A DNA stretch of 64,000 nucleotides, taken from assembly GCA_000751555.1 (NCBI GenBank), contig CCEZ01000018.1:1-64000 (forward strand), in the 5' to 3' direction. Below the pieces are notes generated by a model. The model was not told the DNA's origin and searched no databases. It saw only the letters and a program-made list of their open reading frames with translations. A program made the translations under genes and the position numbers. Position 1 is the first letter of the stretch; each line of letters opens with the position of its first letter. The DNA is from Anaerosalibacter massiliensis. Lineage in GTDB: Bacteria > Bacillota > Clostridia > Tissierellales > Sporanaerobacteraceae. Below, in pieces: positions 38,301 to 46,466 of this stretch.

Positions 38301-40776
38301 ATAAATATATATTTCCTGGGAAAATAGTTAATCCAAGTACTATTGTAAATAATATACTTACAGGTATCAGACTTCTTCTCATATTATCCCTTATCTTCCA
38401 TTTAGAAAGAGATGATATAGGATTTTTTTTATGATTTTTTAGCCATCTAATTAATTGCCAATCTCCTCGTGTCCACCTATGGAGCCTCATTATATATGAG
38501 TTATATTTTTCTGGATATCCATCTATTAATTGTATATCTGTTGCCAAGCCAGCTCTAATATAACAACTTTCTAAAAGATCATGACTTAATACTGTATTTT
38601 CTGGTATAGCATCTTTTAAACATATTTGAAAAACTTCCAAATCGTATATTCCTTTACCTGTAAATATCCCTTCTCCAAATAAGTCTTGATATATGTCAGA
38701 TACTGCTGTAGTATAAGGGTCTATTCCACCTTGTCCTGCATATATTCTAGTAAATATAGACTTATTTGAACTTTCAATATCTACATCTATCCTAGGTTGG
38801 ATTATTCCGTATCCTTCTATTACAATATTTCTTTCTCTGTCAACTACTGCAGCATTTAAAGGATGACCAATTGTTCCTATAAGTTTTCTTGCTGATTCTA
38901 ACGGCATTTTTGTATCTGCATCTAATGTAATTATATATTTAATTTTGTTTTGCAATGAAGAGATATTGCTAGATACTACTGAATAAGTGGTATCTTTACT
39001 GCCTAGTATTAATTCATTAAACTCTACTAAAGCACCTCTTTTCCTTTCCCAGCCCATCCATTTCTCTTCACTCTGAGAATATACTCTATCTCTATGAAAA
39101 TAATAAAAAATATTTTCATCTTCACTATATTTTTCATTTAGCCTATTAATACACTTCAAAGCTTTTTTAATTATCTTTTCATCATTTTCTTCTTTTTCAA
39201 ATTTACCATCTTTAAAATCTCCAATTAAACCAAAATATATATTTTTTTCCCTATTAGATAAATAATGAATTTCTAATTGCTCTACTAATTCTTTAACTCT
39301 TTTTTCATCTGTCAAAAGAGTGGGAATAACTACAAAGGTCTTAAATACATCTGGTATCTCATCTTTTAATTCTAATTTTGGTAGATGTGTAGGTATAAAT
39401 CTTTTAGAAAAAATTGTATTAAATATTGCAATGATTATATTAGAGATAGGTATAAAAGTTACAAAACCAACTAATAATCCTATAACTACATTACTCCTTA
39501 TATAAGCATATCTTGCAAGTAAAAACGCAATAGATAATGTTAATAAAGTTATAGGAAAAGTATAATATTTCTCTGTATTTAAATATAGTCCTTTCATTCC
39601 ATCTGTTCTGCTTAAACTACTAAATATTTCTTCTCTTCCACTATCTATAATATAATATCCGATATGGCTTTTCTTTCCTTTATCTCCCTTATCATATTCA
39701 TATTTAGCTAGTTCTAATGCTTTTTTAGCTATAAATATTTCTTTAACATTTAAATTTTTAGCTAGTTTTTGCACATGATATCTATAATAATTTTTTGACT
39801 CTAAGTCCATGTTTTCATATACTTTCAAAGGATCTTTTTTCAATATCATCTCTACAATACATAATTTATCAAATATACTAACCCATTTAAAATCAGAAAT
39901 ATTCTTCAAACTAATTATACAATTGCCCATTTTAACCTTCATATTAGCTTGATTTATATGCTCTTTTTCTATTGTACTTTCAATACTAGTTCCAAGATAA
40001 TTAAGTCTTTTTTCAAGAGAAAATATGCTTGTTTCTATATCACTCTTTTTCATTCTCAGAACTAATCTAGCTAAATATGATGAATCTATATCATCTATTT
40101 CTTCAATATACCTTTCTATATCTTCAACCTGAGATAGATCTATTTCATCAGCTTTTTTCCATTGTTGATTAGTAGCTTTAATTTCTACACAAATATTTTT
40201 AATATACTCCATTAAAGCTAGTGTTAGCATCAATGGCAATATGGAAATCTCTTTAATAGAGAGTATTGATTCTTTCTGATAGGCTTTTATAAAATCTACT
40301 AATGTTTCTTCATTTAAAACTCCTTCTGTATGAGATATAAGCTCTATTGCTAATATATATACTCTTGGATATCCTTTCAATAGTCCACTTTCTAATGTGT
40401 TTAAATTTAATTCTTTTTCTTTTTCTAAATTCTCCCTTATTTCTTTATATTGGAGTTCTATTATATAGAAATTATCCAATAACCATTCAGAAGCCTTAGG
40501 TAAATCTCTATTTGCTACTCTATTTAAATCTAGATATATTTTTTCTATCTGTTTAAAATTTTTATCTAGATTAAGTAAAAGAAAATTCTTAACATCTATC
40601 TTTTTCCCTATCTTAAAAGTTCTCCCTAGTTCTTCTCCATGTTGTATTAACATTTCTCTTGACAACAATATATCTTCAATTTCTATATCTCTAATTTTCT
40701 CTTCCTTTATATACATAGAAATATATATAATCAATAATATAGAAACTAATAGAATAGAGATAAATATTAACCACAT
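32335..40776 (-). CDS. Cyclic beta-1,2-glucan synthase (NdvB/CGS-like)
   Basis: Giant membrane enzyme of 2813 residues, similar in size to Brucella Cgs. Order: N-terminal anchor (2-22), membrane helices near 405-450, glycosyltransferase domain with DAD (about 618), HDLLE and RLHRWTRGDWQ (about 770), more helices to about 960, a GH189-type cyclisation domain from about 1005 (FLPPDNYQEYPY), and a GH94-type phosphorylase domain to the C-terminus with GDWNDGM (about 2495). The family builds a beta-1,2-glucan from UDP-glucose, closes the ring, and trims length. Start at 40776 lies 9 bases after AAGGA; the ATG three codons upstream touches that site. Follows the nucleotidyltransferase gene by 26 bp. 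Confidence 0.92.
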   Translation of the reverse strand: MWLIFISILLVSILLIIYISMYIKEEKIRDIEIEDILLSREMLIQHGEELGRTFKIGKKIDVKNFLLLNLDKNFKQIEKIYLDLNRVANRDLPKASEWLLDNFYIIELQYKEIRENLEKEKELNLNTLESGLLKGYPRVYILAIELISHTEGVLNEETLVDFIKAYQKESILSIKEISILPLMLTLALMEYIKNICVEIKATNQQWKKADEIDLSQVEDIERYIEEIDDIDSSYLARLVLRMKKSDIETSIFSLEKRLNYLGTSIESTIEKEHINQANMKVKMGNCIISLKNISDFKWVSIFDKLCIVEMILKKDPLKVYENMDLESKNYYRYHVQKLAKNLNVKEIFIAKKALELAKYEYDKGDKGKKSHIGYYIIDSGREEIFSSLSRTDGMKGLYLNTEKYYTFPITLLTLSIAFLLARYAYIRSNVVIGLLVGFVTFIPISNIIIAIFNTIFSKRFIPTHLPKLELKDEIPDVFKTFVVIPTLLTDEKRVKELVEQLEIHYLSNREKNIYFGLIGDFKDGKFEKEENDEKIIKKALKCINRLNEKYSEDENIFYYFHRDRVYSQSEEKWMGWERKRGALVEFNELILGSKDTTYSVVSSNISSLQNKIKYIITLDADTKMPLESARKLIGTIGHPLNAAVVDRERNIVIEGYGIIQPRIDVDIESSNKSIFTRIYAGQGGIDPYTTAVSDIYQDLFGEGIFTGKGIYDLEVFQICLKDAIPENTVLSHDLLESCYIRAGLATDIQLIDGYPEKYNSYIMRLHRWTRGDWQLIRWLKNHKKNPISSLSKWKIRDNMRRSLIPVSILFTIVLGLTIFPGNIYLWLGISLLAIFTPFILTLVENILYRNKSINKIKLNGNLITGVKGSFYQGILSFIFLPYEAYMMMDAILRTIYRVIFSNKNLLQWTTAFDMEKKLKNDSRSFFLRMRSSVLIGIGAIVLTYLINIEKIYISIFISTLWIISPIIAYIISKEDIEEKVEVDSTYLREIARKTWDYYETFTNKENNFLPPDNYQEYPYNGVAYRTSPTNIGFLWVSILSARDLGYITTSKMVNLLDKAISSVEKMEKWEGHLYNWYSTTNLEPLRPYFVSTVDSGNFISYLYVLREGLKEYLRKPIMDKEYLQGLKDTIGLVEDEDISKEVLHRLEKIENEEIDQLKELKNYLHGIDYKKDKWIYNSFKMIEALIKEYEHYILDKNSRYSLLDLKQYYEKTLDNRKDKKIEALYENVKNIIFNIENLIDRIENLIDKADFRPLYNYDKDLFSIGYIVDEKELLDSYYDLLASEARTTSYIAICRGEVPKKHWFKLGRSLISKNGYRSLASWTGTMFEYLMPTLIMKNYRNTLLDETYNTAINIQKDYCTNKNIPWGISESGFFAFDVNLNYQYRAFGVPILGFKRGLEEDLVVSPYSSILALNFKPREVITNINNLFREKMVGKYGFYEAIDFTTRRLPANMNSGIVKSYMTHHQGMILLSINNYLNGRILIERFHRNVEMKTGEILLQEKIPMELIVAKERENLIDLEYEEERNDLILARTYDKNSLQDIECHILSSGDYSMLITNMGLGYSKKNDIFINRWRKDRIANQYGSFIYINNLTENKYWSTTYEPTKVEPDEYKVQFSNDKVSFYRKDGDIDTKMDIVLLSEEDGEIRKVTLTNNGDEDVLIEVCSYFELVGDFLESDISHPVFNNLFIRTKEVKEYEGLITNRRKRGEEQDSVYIVHSIKSEDKDEISFEYETNRLKFIGRGNKLSNPQGLFKGLSNTVGAVLDPIMSLKKRIKINSGESKEVYFITGIGNTEEEAFNILEKYNDEISFSKAFELAYTRSQTEIGYLNYKEEDIRLYDRLVSDIIFLDYRVDDRYKDIIKESIKGQEGLWAYGISGDIPILLVTIKSVENLENLKEILKAYGYWSFKGLAVDLIILCEDESSYYEPLYESIQEAVFECSGNVVGASGSIYIRKANNMPYEDRALLFKWASLVIDAEEGFIKKEESKDYIPNKIFNEVKKDYPAVQKDLDLEYFNGYGGFSKDGNEYIIKLENRLNTPLPWINIIANRNFGFTVSEIGAGFSWSHNSRENKLTPWYNDSLINSPGEIIYLRDDDTGNIWNITPSPIREEEEYIITHGQGYSNFNHYSQGIEQDLTMYVALNHNIKMNLIKLKNKSAFERKITLVYFMRPVLGVTDEVTDKFIETYMDEKEGIFLAKNSTNVDFKNSTMFIGCSEKVRSYTGNRREFIGSLGSLEEPEALEKERLSNTVGIGYDPCCAIEMEISIPSGSEKELVIVLAESDDIENGYSIVNKYSQLNGAKEELDNVKKYWEEKLKKIQINTPEPSMNLMMNSWLMYQTIVSRLWARTGFYQVGGAFGGRDQIQDAMNSLYIASEECKKQILNNCSHQFVEGDIQHWWHPNPKKNVHKGIRSKYSDDLLWLPLAVAKYLMVTEDYSILEVEVPYIESVVLSDEEQERYEVPNISEKTGTVYEHCIKAIEKSLKFGERGIPLMGSGDWNDGMNKVGYKGKGESIWLGWFLGTVLKNFLPICKKIGDFNRAERYEKIIENIKEAIEKNGWDGDWYLRAYFDDGRVLGSKENEECRIDSIAQSWGVLSGLGNKERTKKAMEAVDRYLINEEEGMILLLSPPFDKGDLDPGYIKSYVPGVRENGGQYTHAAAWVIGAFALMGDGEKALNLFNIINPINHTRTLIECEKYKTEPYVMAADIYGIDPHMGRGGWTWYTGSSGWIYKVGLEYILGFRVEGEKLYINPCIPKEWSRYSIEYKYLQTTYSIEVRNPCKLNNGVKYIKLDGKLVNEEYIKLINDNKNHYVEVVLNN

Positions 40777-40802
40777 ATTACTCATTCCTTTCAGCTACTA
40801 AT

Positions 40803-43238
40803 CTATGTAGAATGTTCCAATATTTTTTGTATCTTGTCATTATAAAAATTGGATAACTCTTCTGCATATTCTTCTGAAAAACCTTCTACATATAAATTAA
40901 AAATTGGTTTTTCATTATCTGGTAGAACTAAAACCCATCCTCTGTCATCTATAATCCTTGCCCCTTCAAATGTTTCTATACTTTCACTATTTTCTTCAAT
41001 AAGTTTTCTAAGTACTTCTCCCTTATCTTCCCATCTACAGGGAATCTGTTTTTCTAAATAATAATATTTAGGCAATTCTTCTATTAAATTATTTAAAGAA
41101 ATATTCTTGCCAATTAAAAAATCTAATATTTTACCAATTGCCCATATTCCATCAAAATTTAATATATATTGATATAGGCAATCTCTATTTATTATTTCAG
41201 CCATCATATCTGAAATATTTGTCTTTGTCATATGAACTTTTCCATTAAATTTTTCTGCCATATCTTCTATAACTCTTGGAAAATTATAAGGTATAACAAC
41301 TTCCTCAATCTCTTTAGATTTAAACCCTATTAGAAAACTTAATAGTGAAAATTCCTCTTCCCTTAGAACTTTTCCACTACTATCTATTAAAACTAAATTT
41401 TCCCCGTCTTCACTGATTATTATTCCCAAATCAAACTTTTCTTTTTTTACTTCTTTAGACATGATTTTTATTAAATCTTTTACATAAGAGTAGTCTTTCA
41501 TTTCTACACTACAACCAATGCTTTCTAAAAATTCTTTTGCTAAATATTTTACATTATCTGATTTTGAGCTAATTAAAATATTAGGGGATTTTCTTTTTAT
41601 TTTAGAAATATTTTTCAATATCTTTCTGCCTTCTTCTATATATATAGAAGAAAAGTTATATATTTTAACTATATCTTTAACCCTTTCAGCACTACACCTT
41701 TTGAAATCTTCAATTGTAAAAGCATTTTCAATTTTTCTTTCCAGATTCCTACTTATATTCCCTCCATTGCTATTAAGTAACTCTATATGAATCTTATTTT
41801 CATCTAAAGAATCCACTCTAACTTGAATACCTCCATTTGCTTGAAAATGTTTTACTGCAAATCTACACATAGGTAATGAAGCTTTATCTATATCTATTAT
41901 CTTGGAACCTGTAGAAAGTATCCCAGAAATTAAACAATTTTTAATTAAACTAGAAGAATTATGTTCATCAGAACTTATTATAAATAATCCATCTTCTTTA
42001 ACTACTGAAGCAAAAGCTGTTCCCAACCTAGATGAAAATTCAGGTGTAATATCTATATTAGCATCTCCTGATATATCTCTATATCCAAATATATTTTTCG
42101 ATACTTTTGAACCCCATACCAAGTTCTCTTTAACTATGGACCCTTGTTCTATTATTTTATGAGGCCATATTTTTACATTAGGGTTTATAGTAGCTCTTGA
42201 TGAAACCTTTGAATTAGTGCCTATTACTGCTTCTTCATAAACTTTTACTCCATCTTTTATTTTTACAGAGTCACATATAACTCCTTTTCTAATCTGACTA
42301 TTAGCTGATACAAAAACCTTATTCCATAAAATACTCCTTTTTATAGATGAATTTTTTCCTATATGACAGTTATCGCCAATAACGCTATAAGGCTCTATAG
42401 TAGTATTTTCTTCTACAATAGAATTTTCACCAATATATATTGGTGGAATTAGATTTACTCCACTTCCTATAGAAGTGCCTTCTCCAATCCATATTCCATC
42501 CTTTATTTCCCTTGATTTAAATTTCATATTTATTTCTTTATTTAACAAGTCTTCATGGGTTTTTATATATGAATTTAAATCTCCTATATCACACCAGTAT
42601 TCATCGGTTATATAACCGTATATAGGTATATCATCTCCTAAAAGTCTTGGAAATAAATCTTTGCTAAAATCGAATTTTTCTCCTTTTTTATAATAATTTA
42701 ATACCTCTGGTTCTAATATATATATTCCAGTATTTATAGTATCGCTAAAAACTTCACCCCAACTCGGTTTCTCTAAAAATCTGGTTATTCTCCCATCTTC
42801 ATCTGTTATTACAACTCCGTATTCTAATGGTATAGGCTCCTTTTTCAATATAAGAGTTGCCTTAGAATTTTTATTTCTATGAAAATCTAAAGCTTTATTT
42901 AAATCTATATTAGTAAAAGCATCTCCACTTACAACAATAAAAGTACTATCAAGGAAGTCTTCTGCATTTTTAACACTTCCTCCAGTGCCTAATGGAGTTT
43001 CTTCTATATAATAATCCATATCTACACCAAAATCTTCTCCGTTACCAAAGTATTCTGTTATCATTGTTGGAAGATAGTGTAAGGTTACAGCTATGTCTTT
43101 TATATTGTGATATTTTAAAAGCTCTACCGTATATTCCATAACTGGTTTATTTAATATAGGTACCATTGGCTTTGGAATATGACAAGTAAGAGGTCTCAAT
43201 CTACTTCCTTGTCCTCCAGACATTATTACTGCCTTAAT
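40803..43238 (-). CDS. Sugar-phosphate nucleotidyltransferase fused to degenerate phosphohexomutase domain
   Basis: About 812 residues. Residues 1-235: nucleotidyltransferase (MSGGQGSRLRPLT, PKPMVP, SGDAF, EKPSWGEVFSD). About 250-370: left-handed beta-helix repeats. About 375-810: phosphohexomutase fold, but the phosphoserine loop reads SSDEHNSS instead of TASHNP, the metal loop reads IISEDGEN instead of DGDxDR, and the phosphate clamp reads VLPDNEKP instead of RPSGTEP. So only the transferase half looks active. Usually named mannose-1-phosphate guanylyltransferase, but between PgcA and a glucan synthase a glucose-1-phosphate substrate is as likely. Start: ATT at 43238 fits the ribosome site AAGGAG (8 bases) and the family N-terminus MKAVIM; GTG at 43247 is the alternative. 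Confidence 0.88.
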   Translation of the reverse strand: MKAVIMSGGQGSRLRPLTCHIPKPMVPILNKPVMEYTVELLKYHNIKDIAVTLHYLPTMITEYFGNGEDFGVDMDYYIEETPLGTGGSVKNAEDFLDSTFIVVSGDAFTNIDLNKALDFHRNKNSKATLILKKEPIPLEYGVVITDEDGRITRFLEKPSWGEVFSDTINTGIYILEPEVLNYYKKGEKFDFSKDLFPRLLGDDIPIYGYITDEYWCDIGDLNSYIKTHEDLLNKEINMKFKSREIKDGIWIGEGTSIGSGVNLIPPIYIGENSIVEENTTIEPYSVIGDNCHIGKNSSIKRSILWNKVFVSANSQIRKGVICDSVKIKDGVKVYEEAVIGTNSKVSSRATINPNVKIWPHKIIEQGSIVKENLVWGSKVSKNIFGYRDISGDANIDITPEFSSRLGTAFASVVKEDGLFIISSDEHNSSSLIKNCLISGILSTGSKIIDIDKASLPMCRFAVKHFQANGGIQVRVDSLDENKIHIELLNSNGGNISRNLERKIENAFTIEDFKRCSAERVKDIVKIYNFSSIYIEEGRKILKNISKIKRKSPNILISSKSDNVKYLAKEFLESIGCSVEMKDYSYVKDLIKIMSKEVKKEKFDLGIIISEDGENLVLIDSSGKVLREEEFSLLSFLIGFKSKEIEEVVIPYNFPRVIEDMAEKFNGKVHMTKTNISDMMAEIINRDCLYQYILNFDGIWAIGKILDFLIGKNISLNNLIEELPKYYYLEKQIPCRWEDKGEVLRKLIEENSESIETFEGARIIDDRGWVLVLPDNEKPIFNLYVEGFSEEYAEELSNFYNDKIQKILEHST

Positions 43239-43289
43239 TTTAATCACTCCTTAATTTCTTTTGTCATTTATTTATTCTTTGATATAAGA

Positions 43290-43400
43290 AGGAAATATAT
43301 TCATAAAACCCTAGTTTTTTTATGAAAAAAAACAAAAATCCCATTGTCCTAGTTGCAGGATGAATGACCTAATTTTAGTCGTGAGAGTTTCAGGATTAAA
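43290..43400 (-). other. Unexplained structured leader of the nucleotidyltransferase gene
   Basis: Between pgcA and the nucleotidyltransferase gene the minus strand holds a hairpin at 43342-43366 (arms CATT..TCCT/AGGA..AATG) followed by a long T-run, and a second hairpin at 43302-43324 (CATAAAA/TTTTATG), preceded by the more G+C-rich CCTGAAACTCTCACGAC. Placement suits an attenuator or an interspersed repeat. I do not recognise a known riboswitch. Confidence 0.4.
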
Positions 43401-43403
43401 AAT

Positions 43404-43452
43404 AAAAAGCCAAAGTTTTAAACTATTTCTAGTCTAAAACTTTGGCTTTTTA
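43404..43452 (-). terminator. Terminator of pgcA
   Basis: Long stem AAAAAGCCAAAGTTTTA with its complement around a 15-base loop, with T-run, 13 bases after the pgcA stop. Confidence 0.88.
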
Positions 43453-43464
43453 TAATTTAAAATC

Positions 43465-45156
43465 CTATTTTATAGAATCTATTCTTCCAATAACAGTTTC
43501 TTCAATATCTTTTATTTGCTCTAAAGAGTCCTTTTCACCATCTGCCTTAGAATAAATATAAATTTTAATCTTTGGCTCTGTTCCTGATGGCCTTATAGCA
43601 TACCAAGATTCAGTATCAAATATATATTTAAGTACATTTGAAGGTGGGGTATCTGTATCTCCCTTTAAATAGTCTATAGTCTTTACAAGTTTACTTTCTC
43701 CTATACTTTTAATAGACTCTTTCCTAAATGAATCCATTATTCTACCTATTCTTTCCTGTCCCTCTACACCTTCCAAAACTATGGATACTAGCTTTTCTTT
43801 ATAATAACCATGCTCTTTATATAATCCTTCTAGTACATCTAAAAGAGTTTTCCCCCTCTTTTTATAATAAGCAGCCATTTCAGCAATAAGCATACTAGAT
43901 ATAACTGCATCTTTATCCCTTACTATTGTACCATATACATAGCCAATGCTCTCTTCGTATCCAAAAATAAAAGTACGTTCTTTAGTCTTATCGAACTCAT
44001 TAGCTTTATTACATATATGTTTAAATCCTGTTAAAGTTTCTATAGTCTCTACGCCATATTTTTTAGCAATAGATCTACTTAAATCTCCAGTTACTATAGA
44101 TTTAACTATAACTCCATTTTCAGGTATATCATCCTTTTTATTTCTAGACATAAGAATGTATTCAACTAATAATGCTCCTATCTGATTTCCATTTAAAGAA
44201 ATATATTTTCCCTCATTATCTTTTACAACGCAAGATACCCTATCACAATCTGGATCTGTAGCTATTAAAAGATCTGCATCTATATTTTTACCTAATTCTT
44301 CTGCATATTTAAATGCCTTAATATCTTCTGGATTTGGATATCCTACTGTAGTAAAATCTGGGTCTGGATTTTCTTGTTCTGGCACTACTGCAATATTTTT
44401 AAATCCTCTTTCTTTTAAAACTCTTCTAACTGGCTTATTGCCTGTTCCATTTAGAGGAGTATATACAATTTTTATTTCTTTATCTATATCATCATTTAAG
44501 GAAAGCCCTTTCACTTTTTCTATATATTCATCCTCTATATCTTTTCCAATTATATTTAATAACCCACTATCTTCTGCTTCTTTTCTTTCTATAATTTGTA
44601 TATCTGAATAACCTTTTATATTTCTAATATTATTTAAAATCTTTTCTGCAATATCATCGAGTATTTGAGAACCTTCTTCCCAATATACTTTATATCCATT
44701 ATAATCTTTGGGATTGTGGCTAGCAGTTATTACTATTCCAGAAATAGTATTTAATCTTCTTGTAGCATAAGAAAGTTCTGGAGTAGGTCTTAAGTCGTCA
44801 AATAGATATACTTTAATACCGTTTGCAGCCAATACCAATGAAGCTATTTCTGCAAATTCTTTTGAATAATGTCTTACATCATATCCTATAACTACTCCTC
44901 TATCCATAGCCTCTTGCCCAAAAGATTTAATTGTATCAGCAAGTCCTTGAGTTGCAAGAGAAACAGTATATTTATTCATCCTATTAGTTCCTGCTCCAAT
45001 TTTTCCTCTTAAACCAGCTGTTCCAAAAGATAAATCAGTATAAAACCTATCTTCTATTTCCTTAGGGTCATTTTTTATAGATAAGAGCTCATTTTTAGTT
45101 TCTTCATCGAAATATGGATTATTTAGCCACCCTTCATACTTTTTAATATATTCCAT
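43465..45156 (-). CDS. pgcA: Phosphoglucomutase/phosphomannomutase (PgcA type)
   Basis: 563 residues, the normal size for Firmicute PgcA. Complete set of alpha-D-phosphohexomutase motifs: phosphoserine loop TASHNPKDYNG, metal loop TDPDCDRVS, sugar loop GYEESIGY and phosphate clamp RPSGTEPKIK. Interconverts glucose 6- and 1-phosphate, supplying the precursor for nucleotide sugars, cell wall and the downstream glucan synthase. Start ATG follows AAGGAGG. Lies 19 bp behind the M20 amidohydrolase and has its own terminator, so only partial cotranscription with the next genes is likely. Confidence 0.95.
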   Translation of the reverse strand: MEYIKKYEGWLNNPYFDEETKNELLSIKNDPKEIEDRFYTDLSFGTAGLRGKIGAGTNRMNKYTVSLATQGLADTIKSFGQEAMDRGVVIGYDVRHYSKEFAEIASLVLAANGIKVYLFDDLRPTPELSYATRRLNTISGIVITASHNPKDYNGYKVYWEEGSQILDDIAEKILNNIRNIKGYSDIQIIERKEAEDSGLLNIIGKDIEDEYIEKVKGLSLNDDIDKEIKIVYTPLNGTGNKPVRRVLKERGFKNIAVVPEQENPDPDFTTVGYPNPEDIKAFKYAEELGKNIDADLLIATDPDCDRVSCVVKDNEGKYISLNGNQIGALLVEYILMSRNKKDDIPENGVIVKSIVTGDLSRSIAKKYGVETIETLTGFKHICNKANEFDKTKERTFIFGYEESIGYVYGTIVRDKDAVISSMLIAEMAAYYKKRGKTLLDVLEGLYKEHGYYKEKLVSIVLEGVEGQERIGRIMDSFRKESIKSIGESKLVKTIDYLKGDTDTPPSNVLKYIFDTESWYAIRPSGTEPKIKIYIYSKADGEKDSLEQIKDIEETVIGRIDSIK

Positions 45157-45175
45157 TTTATACCTCCTTAAATCT

Positions 45176-46366
45176 TTAATCTTTAGCTAAGAAACTTAAT
45201 ACATTCTTGCATTGAATAAGTACCCCAGTTTTAAGACAGCTTTCATCAATATCAAATAGAGAAGTATGTGCCTCATGAACTATCCCTTTTTCTCCATTTC
45301 TTGAACCTAAATTAAAGAATGCCCCTGGAACCATCTCTGCAAAATATGAAAAATCTTCTACTCCAAAACTAGGATATTTTATATCTATAATATTCTCAGT
45401 GCCAAGTAATTCCTCTCCATTATTATATACAATATCTACCATTCTGTCATTATTAATAAGGGAATTATAACTTTTTTCTCTTAAAACTTCACCTTTTCCT
45501 CCCATTGATGAAGCTATATTTTCAACTATATCTATTAATTCTTTCATAACTTCTTCTCTTGTAATTGGGTCCAAAGTTCTCACTATTCCTTCCATTTCAA
45601 CTTTATCTGATATTACATTTCTAGCATCTCCTCCATGAATAGTTCCAATAGTTATTACTGCTGAACTTCTTGGATCCACTCTCCTACTTACAATAGTTTG
45701 TATAGCAGTTATTACTTGTGCAGCAATAGATATAGCATCTATTCCTAAGTCAGGGTAGGCTCCATGACTTTTTTGACCATGAATAATTATTTTAATCATA
45801 TCAGAAGCAGCATTCATTTTCCCATATCTTATACCTATCTTCCCTATTTCTATTGCATTTGATACATGAAGACCAAATATTCCATCAACTTTAGGATTTT
45901 CTAAAACACCTTCTTCTATCATTGGTTTTGCACCACCTACAGTTTCTTCCGCTGGCTGAAAAATAAGTTTTATATTTCCCTTAAATTTGTCTTTGTAATC
46001 GTTGAGAACTTTAGCTGTACCAAGAAGTATAGCTGTATGTGCATCATGACCGCAGGCGTGCATTTGTCCTGCTACTTTGGATTTATAATTTACCTTTTTT
46101 TTATCTTGTATAGGAAGAGCATCTATATCTGCCCTAAGTCCTACAGTTTTTCCATCTTTTCTTCCTCTAATAATTCCTACTACACCTGTATTAGCAATAT
46201 CCTTCATGTATTCAATACCCATTTCCTCTAAGTATTCTACTATCTTATCCCTAGTTCTATACTCTTCCATACCTAGTTCTGGATACATGTGAAAATCTCT
46301 TCTTACAGATATTATAAAATCTTCTATACTATTAATTTTTTTATTTAACTCTTTATAGCAAATCAT
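45176..46366 (-). CDS. M20-family amidohydrolase
   Basis: 396 residues of the M20D group (N-acyl-amino-acid or hippurate hydrolase-like). Metal and catalytic motifs: RRDFHMYPELGMEE, GLRADIDALPI, MHACGHDAHTAILLG, FQPAEE and the C-terminal VEDFSYFAEMVPG. A deaminated dipeptide, hippurate or N-acetyl amino acid could be the substrate; sequence does not decide. Cytoplasmic. Start ATG follows AGGAGG. First gene before pgcA. Confidence 0.92.
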   Translation of the reverse strand: MICYKELNKKINSIEDFIISVRRDFHMYPELGMEEYRTRDKIVEYLEEMGIEYMKDIANTGVVGIIRGRKDGKTVGLRADIDALPIQDKKKVNYKSKVAGQMHACGHDAHTAILLGTAKVLNDYKDKFKGNIKLIFQPAEETVGGAKPMIEEGVLENPKVDGIFGLHVSNAIEIGKIGIRYGKMNAASDMIKIIIHGQKSHGAYPDLGIDAISIAAQVITAIQTIVSRRVDPRSSAVITIGTIHGGDARNVISDKVEMEGIVRTLDPITREEVMKELIDIVENIASSMGGKGEVLREKSYNSLINNDRMVDIVYNNGEELLGTENIIDIKYPSFGVEDFSYFAEMVPGAFFNLGSRNGEKGIVHEAHTSLFDIDESCLKTGVLIQCKNVLSFLAKD

Positions 46367-46466
46367 TTCTGACCTCCTAAACCAAATATCTTTATTTTGA
46401 ATATATTTAATTCTAGTATAATAGGCTATTATATAACAATAAAATACATTTAGAAAGGGGAAGGGA

